DNA of 64,000 bases, from assembly GCA_965178125.1 (NCBI GenBank), contig OZ237748.1:248001-312000 (forward strand), given 5' to 3'. The notes beneath the pieces were generated by a model. It saw only the letters and a program-made list of their open reading frames with translations, was not told the DNA's origin and did not search any database. The stretch is from Bilabrum cf. latius (taxonomy: Eukaryota; Bigyra: Bicosoecida; Bigyra; Bicosoecida). Positions 44,801 to 55,865 of this stretch are shown here, one piece after another; the stretch's first letter is position 1, and each line of letters begins with the position of its first letter. Position numbers and translations under genes: made by a program.

Positions 44801-45333
44801 CTGTACGACCGCCCCCGCACCTCAGCCCCTCCGTGCCGAGGTCTACAGATCTGCCCGGTGGGCAGACTGGGTCCCTCCTTCCCTCCCGCCCCATCCTCCG
44901 TTGGGGCACGAGTGAGCTTCGCCTCTCCAGTGAGGCTAGCTGCCGCAAATTGCAACGAGGCACCCGAGGGCACCTGCTGCGCGGGAGTCGATCCTGTCAC
45001 TCCCCAAGCCGCGTCCTGCAGTGCAGCATCCTCCCCGTGCTGCCCGCCGAGCCCCCAGCCCCCCGCTGTGGCCCTCCCATTCCACGTGACCGGTGCTGCC
45101 GGCCACCACGTCGATCCAAATGTCAAACTGCCCCCCCCAGCCCCAGGTCTGTCCCCACGGACCCTGCCCAGGCCATCCCCCCCATCGCCAGCACCCACCG
45201 GCGCCATCCCCCGCAGGGGCTGCACCCCCCCACGGTGCACCCCACGGAGATGGCCAGCCGCGACCCCACCGGCGCGCGGCTGCACCCAGGACGGGGAGAC
45301 GGCCACATGGCCGCCACCCCGCCGCCCGTGCAT
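41668..45333 (-). CDS. Reverse transcriptase-RNase H of retrotransposon copy 2
   Basis: 1,221 aa from the ATG at 45333, TGA stop. Same RT ([20 protein letters not shown]) and RNase H ([27 protein letters not shown]) motifs as copy 1. Two TAG codons: 42550-42552, where copy 1 has CAA, and one near 43003, where copy 1 has CGG. The N-terminal linker holds a 51-bp repeat array unlike the 45-bp array of copy 1. Confidence 0.87.
43965..44625. repeat. 51-bp tandem repeat inside RT gene linker, copy 2
   Basis: About 13 units coding on the minus strand for 17-residue repeats such as VSRGGGVESRQEIVEDG. Unrelated in sequence to the array of copy 1 at the same position. Confidence 0.9.
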
Positions 45334-45649
45334 CCCGCGTGCGCCCTGCCACCCGCTCCACCGGCGCCCCGTCAGCGCACCCCATCATCTCGCCGTCCGC
45401 CGCCCCCCCGGCGGCCCTCCGCACCTCGCTGCCCGCCCGCACCACCACCGCTGCCGCCGGTCCCGCCGCCACCCCGGCGTCCATCCCCCCCGCCCCTGCC
45501 GCCCGCGACGCCCGCGCCCTCACCGCCACCTCCCCGGCCGCCGCCGCCACCCGGCGGATGCCAGCGCCCGTCCTACTCCGGCATCGCCTCTGGTGGCGAC
45601 GGCGGAGGCCGTGCCGAGCGTGAACACCCAGCGCGGCCCCCTTGGCTAG

Positions 45650-47632
45650 TCAGTCACCGAAGATGGACCGCCAGTCGCGATCCACATTGGGGGTGCCGTC
45701 GGCGCGGCGCCGCGACGTGTCCGGTTCCGCATCGATGTCGGCCACTCGCTGCATGCACTCGACCAGCAGTCCAGGGACACCGTTCACGGTGTCGAAGGGG
45801 GCCAGGAGCCGGGTCAGACCGGCGTGAGGCAGCGGAGAGGTGGCCGGGTCACGCCACCAGCGGCTGCCCGCTGCCCACGCCGCGCAGCTGCGGAGGCGAT
45901 CACCCGCGCGCAGCACGTTCTAGCCGGGGGTGAGCTCGGAGCCCGCCGCGGTGTCATACACCCAGCACATCACCTGCTCCGGGACCGAGGTGGCCTGCCG
46001 GAGGGGAGTGGTGGTCCCCACCGTCGCGACCATCCTTGCCATGGAGCTCGAGCGGGCCCACAGGTCACCCACCGTGCCCAGCTCCGGCGTGGCCAGGTCA
46101 CGGCTGCGAGGGGCGCCTGGCTGCGAGGCGTGCCCGATGAGCGTGCGCCGCATGGCCAGGGCTTGGCACGACCGATGCACCCAGATGCCCTGCACGACTG
46201 CTGCCAGCTTGCCCGAGCCGCTGCCTGCCCCCGCCCGGAGCAGCCCGATGGTGGCGTACGGTTCACGCCGCTGCAGGGCGGACCCCAGGGCTGTCACCGC
46301 GGTGACGAAGGAGGCCAGGGCTGCCTTGCCCGCAGATGGGGCATTCAGGGCGCGCTCGCCGGCCTTGCCACCACACACCGCGTCCACCATGGCAGCCAGG
46401 ACGTCAGCGAACTAGGCAGGGCAGCGCAGGGGCTCCAGCGTGAGCAGCCTGAGGTCGTGCTCCAGAGCCGCACGAAGGAAAGTGCGGACCCCCTCGCGCA
46501 CGAGGCGGCTGTCTGGGGGCGGCGCGGCCCCCGTGGCGTCGATCAGTGCGGCCGTCGTGTGAGCCAGCGAGGTGCCTGTGGGGGAGCTAGAGGGTTCAGG
46601 GACGGAGCCAGCCGTGACCGTGTACGTGGGGGGACAAGCGTCGGTTGCAACCGTCTCACCGGGGGGTTGGGCCGCCGTGGGCCGGGGGAACGCCGCCGCC
46701 TCGCCCATAGCGACGAGGAGCGGTAAGACGGAGCCGCCCTCCAGCGGGCGCTTGCGGTACAGGTCAGTGGCCTGCTGAGCCAGCTCCTGGATGGCGTCGC
46801 GTGGGGCCATAGCTGCCAGCATGTGGAACAGACCGAGCGGGGCTGCGGGGCCGGCGGAGTACTTCAAGCCGCGCAGAATGACCTCAGCCCAGAGTGCCGG
46901 GACTCCGGTCTACAGGCGAGTCTGGAGCCGGCGGGCCGCCTCGGCGAACTCGGCACGATGGACGTCAGGTAGCGGCGGCAGGGGCCCACTCAGGGCGGGC
47001 AGCGAGCCCACGTCGATGACCAGCAGGAAGTCACTCATCAGCGCCGCGGCATTGGCCAGCACGGAACGAGCGGGCCCGCGCCCAAGTGCATGCCCCGCCG
47101 ACTTGCCCAGAGCCACAGCCTCATCGTCATCCGCTTGGCCCAGCGGGATCCCATCCAAAGAGCCGGCGTCCGCGTCCGCCACGGCGTCCGCCTTGGGCAG
47201 CTGAATGTCCTCACAGATAGAGTCGAGGCGCGTGGACAGCAGCGGAAAATTTGCATGCGTCACGGTCAGGAATGAAGTAACGTAGTCCCGAATCTCCGTC
47301 TGCAGGGCTTCGAATTCCGCGGACCCCAGGCTTTCGGGATCGATGGAGGCCAGCGCGATGGTCATGTCGCCAAGTCGGCGAGTCGCCCAGCGGTCATCCC
47401 AGAGGCAACGAGGCTCCGCGTCCCCAGACGATTTACTCGAGCGAGCAGCAGTCGAATCAGCTGGAGCAGCTGCGTCTGGCACTGCGGTTTGCAGCCACTT
47501 CACTGTCAACGGACCGGACAAGTCTTGCAACGGGGCCAGGATTAGCCGAAATGCCTCACCAGCCCGCCCTGTGCGGAGTGCAACCTGTACAGGGGCAACA
47601 TATTCAGCCATTCCCGTAGCTGCAGAAGACAT
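45650..47632 (-). CDS. Gag-like protein of retrotransposon copy 2
   Basis: 660 aa, ATG at 47632, TGA stop, three TAG codons. At 46910-46912 and 45920-45922 copy 1 has CAG and CAA; at the third site, near 46412, copy 1 has a Thr codon. Sequence collinear with copy 1 over its full length. Confidence 0.7.
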
Positions 47633-47638
47633 AGCTGC

Positions 47639-48266
47639 GGACAGTCCGCCCCGAATCGACTGGTTCTCCTCAGTCGCGTCTCGCGCATGCTATACCACAC
47701 TCGCCACAAATGTACACGCTACCCCAATCCTTGCATCGTCTGCGCCTCCAGGCTCGCTCCGATGCCTCCCCTTCTAGTCCTGCCCCATTCCGATCTGCTG
47801 TCTCCCTACGCACCCGTACGTCTCAGCCTTCGCCAGAAATCCTGCTGCCTTGTGGTCTGGCCCCACTCGGCTGCCTCCGCTGCCCCTCCCTCCCCATGGG
47901 CCTCCACGCTCCCGAGCCCTACTGGCTTGCTCGGGCCTGTCCGTGCCCCTTCGTCGTCCCCGCCACGCGTCTGGTTAACCGCGCTCGGGGCATCCCGATC
48001 CTCCCCTTTCCTCCGTTCATCTTGGAATCCCCCTCTCCGTCGCCTCCCCCGGTTCCACCCGACCCCTTGGTGGGCCGCCGCCCGTCCACCCTGTCACTTC
48101 CGCCAAGCTCCCCCGTCTGCTCCTGCCCACCTCACCTGGCCCCATCGCTGTCACCTCCCGCCGTTGTTGTCCTCCACCTGCACGTGCGCTGCTGCTGTAC
48201 CCTCCCCGTCGGAGCCCCCATCGCCGTCTCACAGCCCTCAATCCCAATGTCTGATGACACAGATAA
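47639..48266. repeat. B2 repeat of retrotransposon copy 2
   Basis: Right-hand B repeat. It differs from B1 by a few substitutions and small gaps (for example near 48120-48145), so the copy is not brand new. Confidence 0.9.
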
Positions 48267-48711
48267 TATTTTGATTAATTTTTTTGACTTACCGTTCATT
48301 TTATTGACCACTTAACGGGATATCACAAAAAGACTTAACCACTTGACGAGATATTTTAAAATAACTAATAATAAATATGACCGCCCCAAATTGCGGAAAT
48401 ATATTTACTTAACATATCTCTTTTTTTATTACTTGTCAATCTATACTTAAATAATTGAATATTTAAATATAACTAGAAGGAGATATTAATCACTTTATAA
48501 AGTCTTTGATATGTCATCTCTTCAAAACTTCAAATATAAGGGTATCCCCTTAAAATACATCCTTTAATCTATCGCCCCAAATTGTATCTCCAGATATGAC
48601 CGCCCCAAATTGTATCTCCAGATATGACCGCCCCAAATTGCGGAAATATATAAGTATCAAGAAAATTATGTTTGCAATTCTGGGCGCTCACCCGTATTCA
48701 ATTTTACATAT
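48267..48711. other. Intergenic start of element B with repeated hairpin arms
   Basis: No gene seen. GACCGCCCCAAATTG occurs at 48380, 48571, 48599 and 48627, the last forming a full hairpin. A CCACTTAACGGGATAT / CCACTTGACGAGATAT pair lies near 48310-48355. Confidence 0.5.
48629..48687 (+). repeat. Element B hairpin H1 (plus orientation)
   Basis: Arms CGCCCCAAATTGCGG and GCAATTCTGGGCG; loop type shared with H5 (TATAAGTATCAAGA). Preceded by two 28-bp direct copies of its left arm. Confidence 0.8.
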
Positions 48712-48921
48712 TCACTAACTCATACCACTTGAAGTGGTCCATTTGATCTTGTGTTCATATTTAGAATGTCCTTTAACTTGTATCAATGTATTGAGTACTT
48801 CTTCTAACTAGTCCTTAACAAATGATTTTGTCTTATGATATGTCTTGGTAGTCTTCACCTATTTAATAACTAATTTACAAGTCTTACCGACAATATACTA
48901 AGTTAATAAATCTTGTATCAT
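48712..48921 (-). CDS. Small basic hypothetical protein
   Basis: 69 aa with TAG as Gln at several positions and a TGA stop. Lys/Thr-rich (KTTKTYHKTKSFVKD). Its ATG lies 8 bp from that of the divergent gene at 48930, sharing the palindrome CATAATATATTATG. No recognised domain. Confidence 0.45.
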
Positions 48922-48929
48922 AATATATT

Positions 48930-49337
48930 ATGTATGAGATAATTATTGATGGATTCAAATATAAACCCTCTACTCGTAGAAATAAGAAATATGATGTATT
49001 CAAAAATGGTAAGTATATCACTAGCTTTGGTGATGCACGATATGCTCAATACTTTGATTTGATTGGTAAGTATGGAGATAATAACCATATTGACCCTAAA
49101 AGACGACGCCTATACTACCGAAGACACGGGAAGACTACCGATACTAATAGCTCAAAATATCACAGTCATAAAATCTTATGGGGAAGTGATAATGCTATTA
49201 AGGACTACTTAACAAAACTAGCCAATGGAGTATTAGATGTAAAAAGGTATGTTAAAGGGGATACTTTGGAAAAATGGTTAGATGACTATAGGTCTAAAGT
49301 GGACGCAAGACTCAAGTATTTGAAAATACTGGATTAA
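48930..49337 (+). CDS. Hypothetical protein resembling DUF5754 of algal viruses
   Basis: 135 aa, no TAG, TAA stop. The arrangement KYDVFKNGKYITSFGDARY, then RRRLYYRRHGK, then SKYHSHKILWG matches what I recall of DUF5754-type proteins in phycodnaviruses and relatives. Function unknown; a small nucleic-acid-associated protein is possible. The comparison is from memory. Confidence 0.65.
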   Translation: MYEIIIDGFKYKPSTRRNKKYDVFKNGKYITSFGDARYAQYFDLIGKYGDNNHIDPKRRRLYYRRHGKTTDTNSSKYHSHKILWGSDNAIKDYLTKLANGVLDVKRYVKGDTLEKWLDDYRSKVDARLKYLKILD

Positions 49338-49368
49338 ACTATTAAATTAAATACATTTAATAATATAA

Positions 49369-49998
49369 TTATGTGGATGTCTTAGCCTAATATTCTTTGT
49401 CTCTTTTCTCTTTGGCTCTAAGTCTTCTTCTTTCATTCATTTTGTCTTTGTTCCTTTGATAATATTCTTGTTTTTGCTTTTTTATTTTGTCTTTATTCTT
49501 TTCTAAGTATTTCCTTCTCTTGTCTTTATCTTTGAAGTAATTGGTTCGTTTCATTCTACAAATTTTCTATTTATTTACTTCATTATATTCTTTGAGATAC
49601 TACTTAATCTTGCTTTTGTTCTTCTGTCTATACATTTTATTTAGTGTACTCAATTTATCTTTATTGTCTTCACGATACTCTTTTTTGGTCCTACCAGCTA
49701 TGCACTTATTCACACACTTATTACTTCGTATATGTCCACCTTCTATTTTCTTTAATTCTTCTTTGTTCTTGCATGGGCAATTCTCGACTAATTCTATTCT
49801 TACATCTCCTAAATCATAAATATCAAATGATGAGACAAACCCTTTGTATTTTGTTCCGTTCTACTTGTAATACTTATAATCTTTCGTATGTCCTCCTTTT
49901 CTTTGACTTAAAGTCTAACAAGTAGAACCGTAATAGACTTTTGAAGTGTCATTAAGTGAATATAACTTGTAAATCTTAGCTTTAGAGTAGTCAGGCAT
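49369..49998 (-). CDS. GIY-YIG family endonuclease
   Basis: 209 aa, several TAG codons, TAA stop. N-terminus MPDYSKAKIYKLYS and VYYGSTCQTLSQRKGGH correspond to the GIY and YIG motifs of the element A protein at 32877; CVNKCIAGRTKKEYRED aligns with CVNKYVAGRSKKQYRQE. The C-terminal half is Lys/Arg-rich helix. It lacks the zinc finger of its element A relative. Encoded on the opposite strand relative to the core genes. Confidence 0.8.
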
Positions 49999-50106
49999 TG
50001 TTTTATATTGGTTTATATTGTTATTAGTTGTTTTATCTTTAAGTTGCTTTTATGACACTAATTAGACTTAAAAATAATATATTATTATAGTATATACTAT
50101 ATTATA

Positions 50107-50637
50107 ATGTGCTATAAGTGCAAAAATTTCATAATCAATAAGCTAAATATTACAGACTGGGATAAGATAGCCCCTTTATTAGTCCCTGATGGTAAGAGAA
50201 AGAACGAATAGAAGTGTATCTGTTCACATCCTATTAAAACAGTCTTTCTTGTAAAATATCCACCTACTGGAGATATATTTGATTTAGGTTCTGAATGTAT
50301 TAATAACACTTTTAACTCTGATCATAAAGTCTACAAATACTGTATGTATAAGACTTGTGATGTATGTAATAAACAAGTAAAGAGAAGTAGCTGGAAAAGT
50401 CATATTAAATCCATTAAACACGAATTAAATAAAGACATATTAAAAGATAAGAGTAGATGCACTGATTGCGATGAGTTCATTGAAAAACATAAATATAAAA
50501 AGACTTGTCTTAGTTGTTATAATAAAAAGAGGAAATACTCACAATGTAAGAAATGTGAAAAGTATCTTATTAAACCAGGAGCCACTTTCTGGTTTTGTTA
50601 TGACTGTAACTAGAAGAGAAAGAAATATAAGAAATAA
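50107..50637 (+). CDS. Cys-rich zinc-ribbon protein
   Basis: 176 aa, two TAG codons, TAA stop. Homologue of 36151-36702: MCYKCKNFI, then ICSHPIKTVF and YPPTGDIFDLGSEC, then C-x2-C modules (CDVCNK, CTDCDEF, CLSCYN, CKKCEKY, CYDC). The ATG follows the shared promoter (GACTTAAAAATAATATATTA … TATAGTATATAC). Confidence 0.7.
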
Positions 50638-50677
50638 TGTTTAATTTACGCCAACATATTATATCGTCTTTATATAT

Positions 50678-50911
50678 ATGTACGACTTGAAAATTATAAT
50701 GTCTCCCAAGTTTTTAAAAGCTTGTAAAAATAATAAAGTTATTGAAAAGGCTATAAAAGCTATAGAGGACAATTTAAAAGATGAAATTAAATTATGTTTT
50801 GATGGCAATGAGTGGGATATGTCAAATGGATCATAGACTCTTTTTTATAATCTTCAAAGTAAAGAAGAACGAGAAGAAATATTAAAGAAAAATGGAACAA
50901 TTACAGCATAA
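50678..50911 (+). CDS. Small hypothetical protein
   Basis: 77 aa, one TAG, TAA stop; ATG directly after TATATATATATG-type sequence. Alpha-helical, charged; begins MYDLKIIMSPKFLKACKNN. No family seen. Confidence 0.45.
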
Positions 50912-50997
50912 ACAACTAGAAGAAATAACAGAAGACAATATGTTATAAAATCGTTTAATTAACGCCAAAATTTATATCTACTATATATATAGTAAAT

Positions 50998-52653
50998 ATG
51001 ACTAATAAAGGCAAGACATACACTAGAGGTAAAATATCTTACACGTATGGTGATGAACCGACAAAAAATCAAAAAGATAGTGATAATTTAGAAGCCACTA
51101 TTAAGGGACTACTTGATAAAGGATTTGAAGAGGTACCAACTACCAAAGCAAGTATTAAAAAAATACCTTTATATTCTTATGTATCTTATGTAAGTAATAT
51201 CAAGGGAAAGCCACTATTTAGAAGAGGTGGAGTAATTAACTCAATATAGAAGGATGGAGACTATTTCACTTTATATAACTTAGTGAGTCGTGTTCATTTT
51301 AGCGTTCAATAGTCTAACCTAGTTCGTCTTTTTTATAAGATGACTAAAGCTTAGACGAAAAAACTTAATAAACCAACCGGTAAGTTAATTGAAGTAGAAG
51401 ATGAGGACGACAAAGACAAATTTAATTATAAACCAATATTAAAGAAACTATATTATGAAGAAGGTAATGTAGTTAGTCGTGATGCGTTATATGACCTAGC
51501 TAGACAAAAAGATAAACGTATTAAAAGACGACAAGTAGAAAAGTGGTTAAATAACTAGATGCTCCACCAATTGACCAAAAAACGACCTAAACAGTCAGCA
51601 GTAAGTTCTTTTGTACCTACTAAGCCTTTCTCAATTTACGCATTGGACTTAATAGACATGCAAAAGTATTCAGACACTAATGACGGCTATAATTGGATAT
51701 TACATATAATGGATATATTCACAAAATACCTATGGAGTATTTCATTAAAAGATAAGACATTAGTTAATATAATTCGTGAGATGAAGAAACTATTTAAGAA
51801 ACCTAATTGGAGAAAACCGACTGTTATGTTAAGTGATAATGAGTTTAATAAAGAGGCATATATTAAATTTATGAATGACAATGACATAAAACCACTATTC
51901 ACCATCGCAGGAAATCCATAGTCTAATGGTGCAGTTGAAAGACTTAATAGGACTATAAAAGAATAGATTAGAAAAGACTTTGCTATTAAGAATGACAGTG
52001 ATGGTGTTTGGCATACGTCATTATAGAGACTAGTAAGAGCATATAATAAGAGAAAACACAACACTATAGGAATGTCTCCACTAGAAGCAATGAAACCCGA
52101 AAATTTAGAAGTAGTTAGATCTAGAATTGAAAATAAGAAATTATCCAATAATTTCGACGGGAATGATAAAGATCTTAATGTAGGGGATAGAGTTAGAGTA
52201 TTACTTGAGAAGAACAAGTTTAAAGGAAATTTATTTAATTGGTCTAGAGAAGTCTTCACTGTTAGATAGAAGACCAAACCAAGAAATCCTAAGTAGAGGA
52301 TTAAATATAAAGTAATGGACAAAGAGGGAGAACCTCTTACTGGATTCTTTAATGCTTCACAGTTATAGAAAATAGACAATGTAGAACACGAAGATAAGGT
52401 AAATGATGACATAGACAAGGAAAGTGAAGAGCCTGAAATTGATAATGTTGAAGGTTTAGAAGTAGAACCAGACACAATAGAGAAGTTTTTAGATAAAAGA
52501 CAAAATAAAGATAGACTTATTGAATACTTAGTCAAATATAAGGGATATTCTAATAAGTTTAATGAATGGATTACCCGTAAGAAATTAGAATAGGATTATG
52601 GGAAAGACCAAATACGACCACTTGCGAAAGACTATTCTGATAGATAGAGATAA
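50998..52653 (+). CDS. Polinton-type (rve) integrase with chromodomain
   Basis: 551 aa, many TAG codons, TAA stop. N-terminal about 190 residues are unassigned and end in a helical region before LHQLTKKRPKQS. Catalytic core: first Asp in YALDLIDMQ, second in VMLSDNEFN, Glu in NP-Q-SNGAVERLNRTI, where the Q is encoded by TAG; this Gln is nearly universal in rve integrases. The C-terminal chromodomain reads IEYLVKYKGYSNKFNEWI. It would integrate the viral genome; the chromodomain may guide it to chromatin. Longer than the element A integrase (384 aa). Confidence 0.9.
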
Positions 52654-52687
52654 TTAATCTAGTAATATACTTTATGGCATAATACCA

Positions 52688-52747
52688 GCGCCCCAAATTG
52701 CGATAATATATTAGGATATTAAGATATATTTCCGCAATTCTGGGCGC
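52688..52747 (+). repeat. Element B hairpin H2 (plus orientation)
   Basis: GCGCCCCAAATTGCG … CCGCAATTCTGGGCGCG. Loop AATATATTAGGATATTAAG, shared with H4 and, inverted, H7. Lies 35 bp after the integrase stop. Confidence 0.85.
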
Positions 52748-52883
52748 GTAGGTGTATTGATTTTTATAATTATGTCATTTTATGTTAGCCAGTGTTTAGA
52801 TACGACTTTTAAAATAATAATTTTTTCTAGTATTTACCATATTTATATAAAACAAAGTCAAAGAAATTATTTATAATAAGTAT

Positions 52884-53564
52884 ATGGAATTGTTAAATAT
52901 AACAAGATACAAAAATAAAGACCTTCTAAAAAGAGTAGTCAAGTTAAGTGAAAAGTACAAGTGGTCTCGTGATGACTTAAAAATGTTATGGATTAACAAG
53001 CATTATTCAAGTTTATAGGGTGAAATAGATGATGAAGGGGACGAGATAGCAACTATAAATTTAGTGAGACAACCGTCTAAAATAGAACCTATCTAGTTAA
53101 AACCTCCACAATTAGAACGACAATAGGCTATATTGGAAGATGTTGAATTAGATAGCGAAGACATAGAGGATAATAAAGAGGAAGACTATTTGAATGATAC
53201 ATATAGTGATACAAGTAGTGAAGTAGTGAGTGAAGTCATTGAAGAGAAACCAATTAAAGAGAAACCAAAACCAAAAATCAATATTAGTGATCTTACAGTG
53301 AGTGATAAACCTGAATATGTTTATTGTGTAGAGATTAATGATACAAAGGTATATTTTAACAAAAAGAATACATAGACTTATCCTGATGCTTTAAGAAGAG
53401 GTAAATCACACGCTGATAAAATGAGAAAGCGAGTATTAGGACATCTTCATTTTGATGAGACCGATATGTATGACAGCAACTTATGGTATGCTAAAGTGTG
53501 CTGGGGTGATAGTGATAAAATTCATGATAACTTTACAAAGTTTAAAAATATCTTATTAAAATGA
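52884..53564 (+). CDS. Acidic hypothetical protein
   Basis: 226 aa, several TAG codons, TGA stop. N-terminal helical part, an acidic low-complexity centre (DSEDIEDNKEEDYLND), then a small globular C-terminal part (EYVYCVEINDTKVYFNKKN, MRKRVLGHL). No family recognised. Flanked by hairpins H2 and, after the next gene, H3. Confidence 0.55.
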
Positions 53565-53583
53565 CCACTATATATATAGGTAA

Positions 53584-54090
53584 ATGAAAAACACAATTTG
53601 GAAGTTTTTAAATGAATACTTTGATGTCTTTAGTTTAATACTTAAAATACGAGACGAAAACCCTAGTGATGTCATAAGTACTATAATAGCAATGTATGAA
53701 GAGAGCGAAATAGAAGACCCAAAAGAGATCCATAAACATATGAGTGAAATACGTCATAACTTGGAACTTAGATTTAAAACAAAGTATGTTGAAGTCCTAA
53801 GCACCGATCACGATGACAAAGCAGAAAGCTATCTCCATCTTAATAATATATTATGTAATATTGAAGGAGAGCAATATGTGGAGGATAGCAAAATCAAGAT
53901 GTCCGAGAAAAAACAAGTATTTATAAAGACTTACGGTGATGTGGATAAATTCAACGAGACTGTCCAAGAGATGGAACAAGAAGACGAAAAGACTAAAACA
54001 GGAGTAGAAAAAGAAATAGATCAAAAGTTAAGTCTATTATGTAATACTTCTAAACAACCAGACAATATTTGTCTAGATTATAAATTGTAA
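53584..54090 (+). CDS. Hypothetical protein
   Basis: 168 aa, no TAG, TAA stop. Charged, mostly helical (begins MKNTIWKFLNEYFDVF). The leader TATATATAGGTAA before the ATG matches that of 37858. No family recognised. Lies 19 bp after the preceding gene. Confidence 0.6.
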   Translation: MKNTIWKFLNEYFDVFSLILKIRDENPSDVISTIIAMYEESEIEDPKEIHKHMSEIRHNLELRFKTKYVEVLSTDHDDKAESYLHLNNILCNIEGEQYVEDSKIKMSEKKQVFIKTYGDVDKFNETVQEMEQEDEKTKTGVEKEIDQKLSLLCNTSKQPDNICLDYKL

Positions 54091-54142
54091 TATCAGTATG
54101 TATTTTAATTATAAAAATACAAATTGACAGGTTAGATACGAC

Positions 54143-54201
54143 CGCCCCAAATTGCGGATATATTATAGCTATTCAAGATATATTTTCGCAATTCTGGGCG
54201 C
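54143..54201 (+). repeat. Element B hairpin H3 (plus orientation)
   Basis: CGCCCCAAATTGCGG … CGCAATTCTGGGCGCG with loop ATTATAGCTATTCAAGATAT, shared in inverted form with H6 and H8. Lies between two convergent genes. Confidence 0.85.
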
Positions 54202-54217
54202 GTAGGCGTATTGACTT

Positions 54218-54856
54218 TTATATGGAATAGCCAAGGTCTAGAGTCGAACGAAGCTTATCGTGAAGCTATTCGTAAGTATTATAAATGTAATAGCTAGAAG
54301 GGTTCAACTCTTTGATATATGAGTTACGGTCTTCTAACATAGACTTCTATTTATCTACTTTCTAATTCTTTAAAGTCTTCTAGAATAGTGAATTAGATGG
54401 AAGACATACAACTATACTTTCTTTTTTAAATAACTCATTAGCTAGACTTAACTCTTTAGTAAAGAATATTACTCTCTTCTCGCTACCTTCATTCAACCAG
54501 TTATCTTTTACCCATTGAAGGGCTTCTTTACTGGCTTTTCTATTAAGTATATTATAATTACCCCAATCACTTTTTAACTTACATTCGTCTAGTTTCATAA
54601 GTAATTCGGGCTCCTAGACATATACTCCTAGAGTACTATCTAAATCAACAAGTAAACAGTCTTTAGAACTAGACCGTAATATTTGACAAGCGGTAGACTT
54701 ACCACTACCTTCAGGCACACAGATACATATTTTTTTACGTTTATGTAAAGGTTTATCCCATAACCACTACCAACAAGACATACCACCAGAGTATGCTAGA
54801 GGTAGTAAGACACTTAAACCTCCTACAACGACACTGCTTGAACTGATTCCATCCAT
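54218..54856 (-). CDS. P-loop NTPase-like protein, virus conserved
   Basis: 212 aa, seven TAG codons, TAA stop. Walker A VPEGSGKSTA and Walker B CLLVDLDSTL; the N-terminus has a hydrophobic Gly/Val stretch and MSCW-Q-WLW. Collinear with 9996-10613 of element A (205 aa): both end with a Tyr/Asn-rich segment (YIYNTYEQL with YSVYNTFENL). A membrane-associated NTPase is the inference. Confidence 0.75.
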
Positions 54857-54899
54857 TTTATTATATTAATAAAAAAGATATTTCTATAATTAAACTCAA

Positions 54900-55622
54900 T
54901 TATCCTGTTAAGAAAATACAAGGTACGACTTTATATTCTACTCCATTAGCATCAGTAGAAGTACCACTTGAAAAGTCTTCATCTACTAGAGCTTTTGCTA
55001 CAATAGTCTAATCAACAGAGACTGGTTGAGGATTAGGCGCGTAGACATATCCACTATCAGAACTATTAATTAAGTAATCACCCGCACTTACATCTCCTCC
55101 ATTTTTATTTACTTTCACAGCTCCATCACCTAAAGATGCTACAAGTACTTTACCATCATCATGGTGTTCTCCTACATATACTCCAAAAGGTGGTGAATGT
55201 TGAGATGCTTGACTTACGACATATTCATTAGTTGTGGGTCCTTTATTAACTACACTATCAAGAGTAACCACTGACCCAATACCAGCTGGTAAACTAGAAG
55301 CAACATCACTACAAGATGCAACATGTGTACCGGTAAATGATAAGAAGTTGGTTGCTGTCATAGTACTGGTTTGAGTTCCATCACCTGCGACATTAATTGA
55401 GATAGATGCACCTGCTGATGCTGAGTTTTTACCTATTCTCCATGTGAAAGACTTAGCATCTTCATTAGTACCACTCATAATATAGGGTAGTGATTGACCA
55501 TTGAAGTTAAGTCCAAAGTTAGCGGCTCCATCAAAGCCTTCTGCTTTAATTGATTCTACTTCAATAGACTTACTCTTTAATTCATATTCATTTTTGTTTA
55601 AGAGATTGTATATTCCTGCCAT
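54900..55622 (-). CDS. Fibre-like surface protein
   Basis: 240 aa, one TAG, TAA stop. Ser/Gly/Thr-rich beta-type sequence. The C-terminal part (GVYVGEHHDDGKVLVASLGDG, AGDYLINSSDSGYVYAP, TIVAKALVDED) resembles the C-terminal domains of trimeric tail-fibre and spike proteins in phages and large viruses. Probably a receptor-binding or decorating virion protein. Element A has no counterpart here, so it is an accessory gene within the otherwise collinear block. Flanked by hairpins H3 and H4 (with the P-loop gene). Confidence 0.65.
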
Positions 55623-55711
55623 TACTTATATTATATTAGCTAGACTAGATATTTTTTTTTTAAATTACGAGATTTTAAAAAGTTAGTAGTATAAGATATA
55701 GTATAATACTA

Positions 55712-55771
55712 GCGCCCCAAATTGCGATAATATATTAGGATATTAAGATATATTTCCGCAATTCTGGGCGC
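55712..55771 (+). repeat. Element B hairpin H4 (plus orientation)
   Basis: Same arms and loop as H2 and similar outer flanks (ATAGTATAATACTAGCGCCCC). About 90 bp beyond the stop of the next minus-strand gene. Confidence 0.85.
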
Positions 55772-55865
55772 GTAGGCGTATTGATTTTTATAATTTAGTC
55801 ATTTTTAATATAGCCACCTCTTACAATGTAATATTTTTAAATTAAAATATTATAGTATATACCAT

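Larger units (their letters stand above)
39809..48266 (-). mobile_element. Ngaro/DIRS-type YR retrotransposon, complete copy 2
   Basis: 8,458 bp with the same A1-B1-A2-genes-B2 layout as copy 1. Gag, RT-RNase H and YR are all open if TAG is Gln (six in-frame TAGs). The terminal repeats are closer to the solo repeats at 7.4 and 34.0 kb than to copy 1, so at least two subfamilies exist. It is inserted four bases after a TATATAAA box, just behind an ATG, and hides the boundary between elements A and B. Confidence 0.9.

Noticed and set aside
43370-45933. Long plus-strand frames opposite retrotransposon copy 2
   Set aside because: Antisense to the RT linker and not conserved in copy 1.
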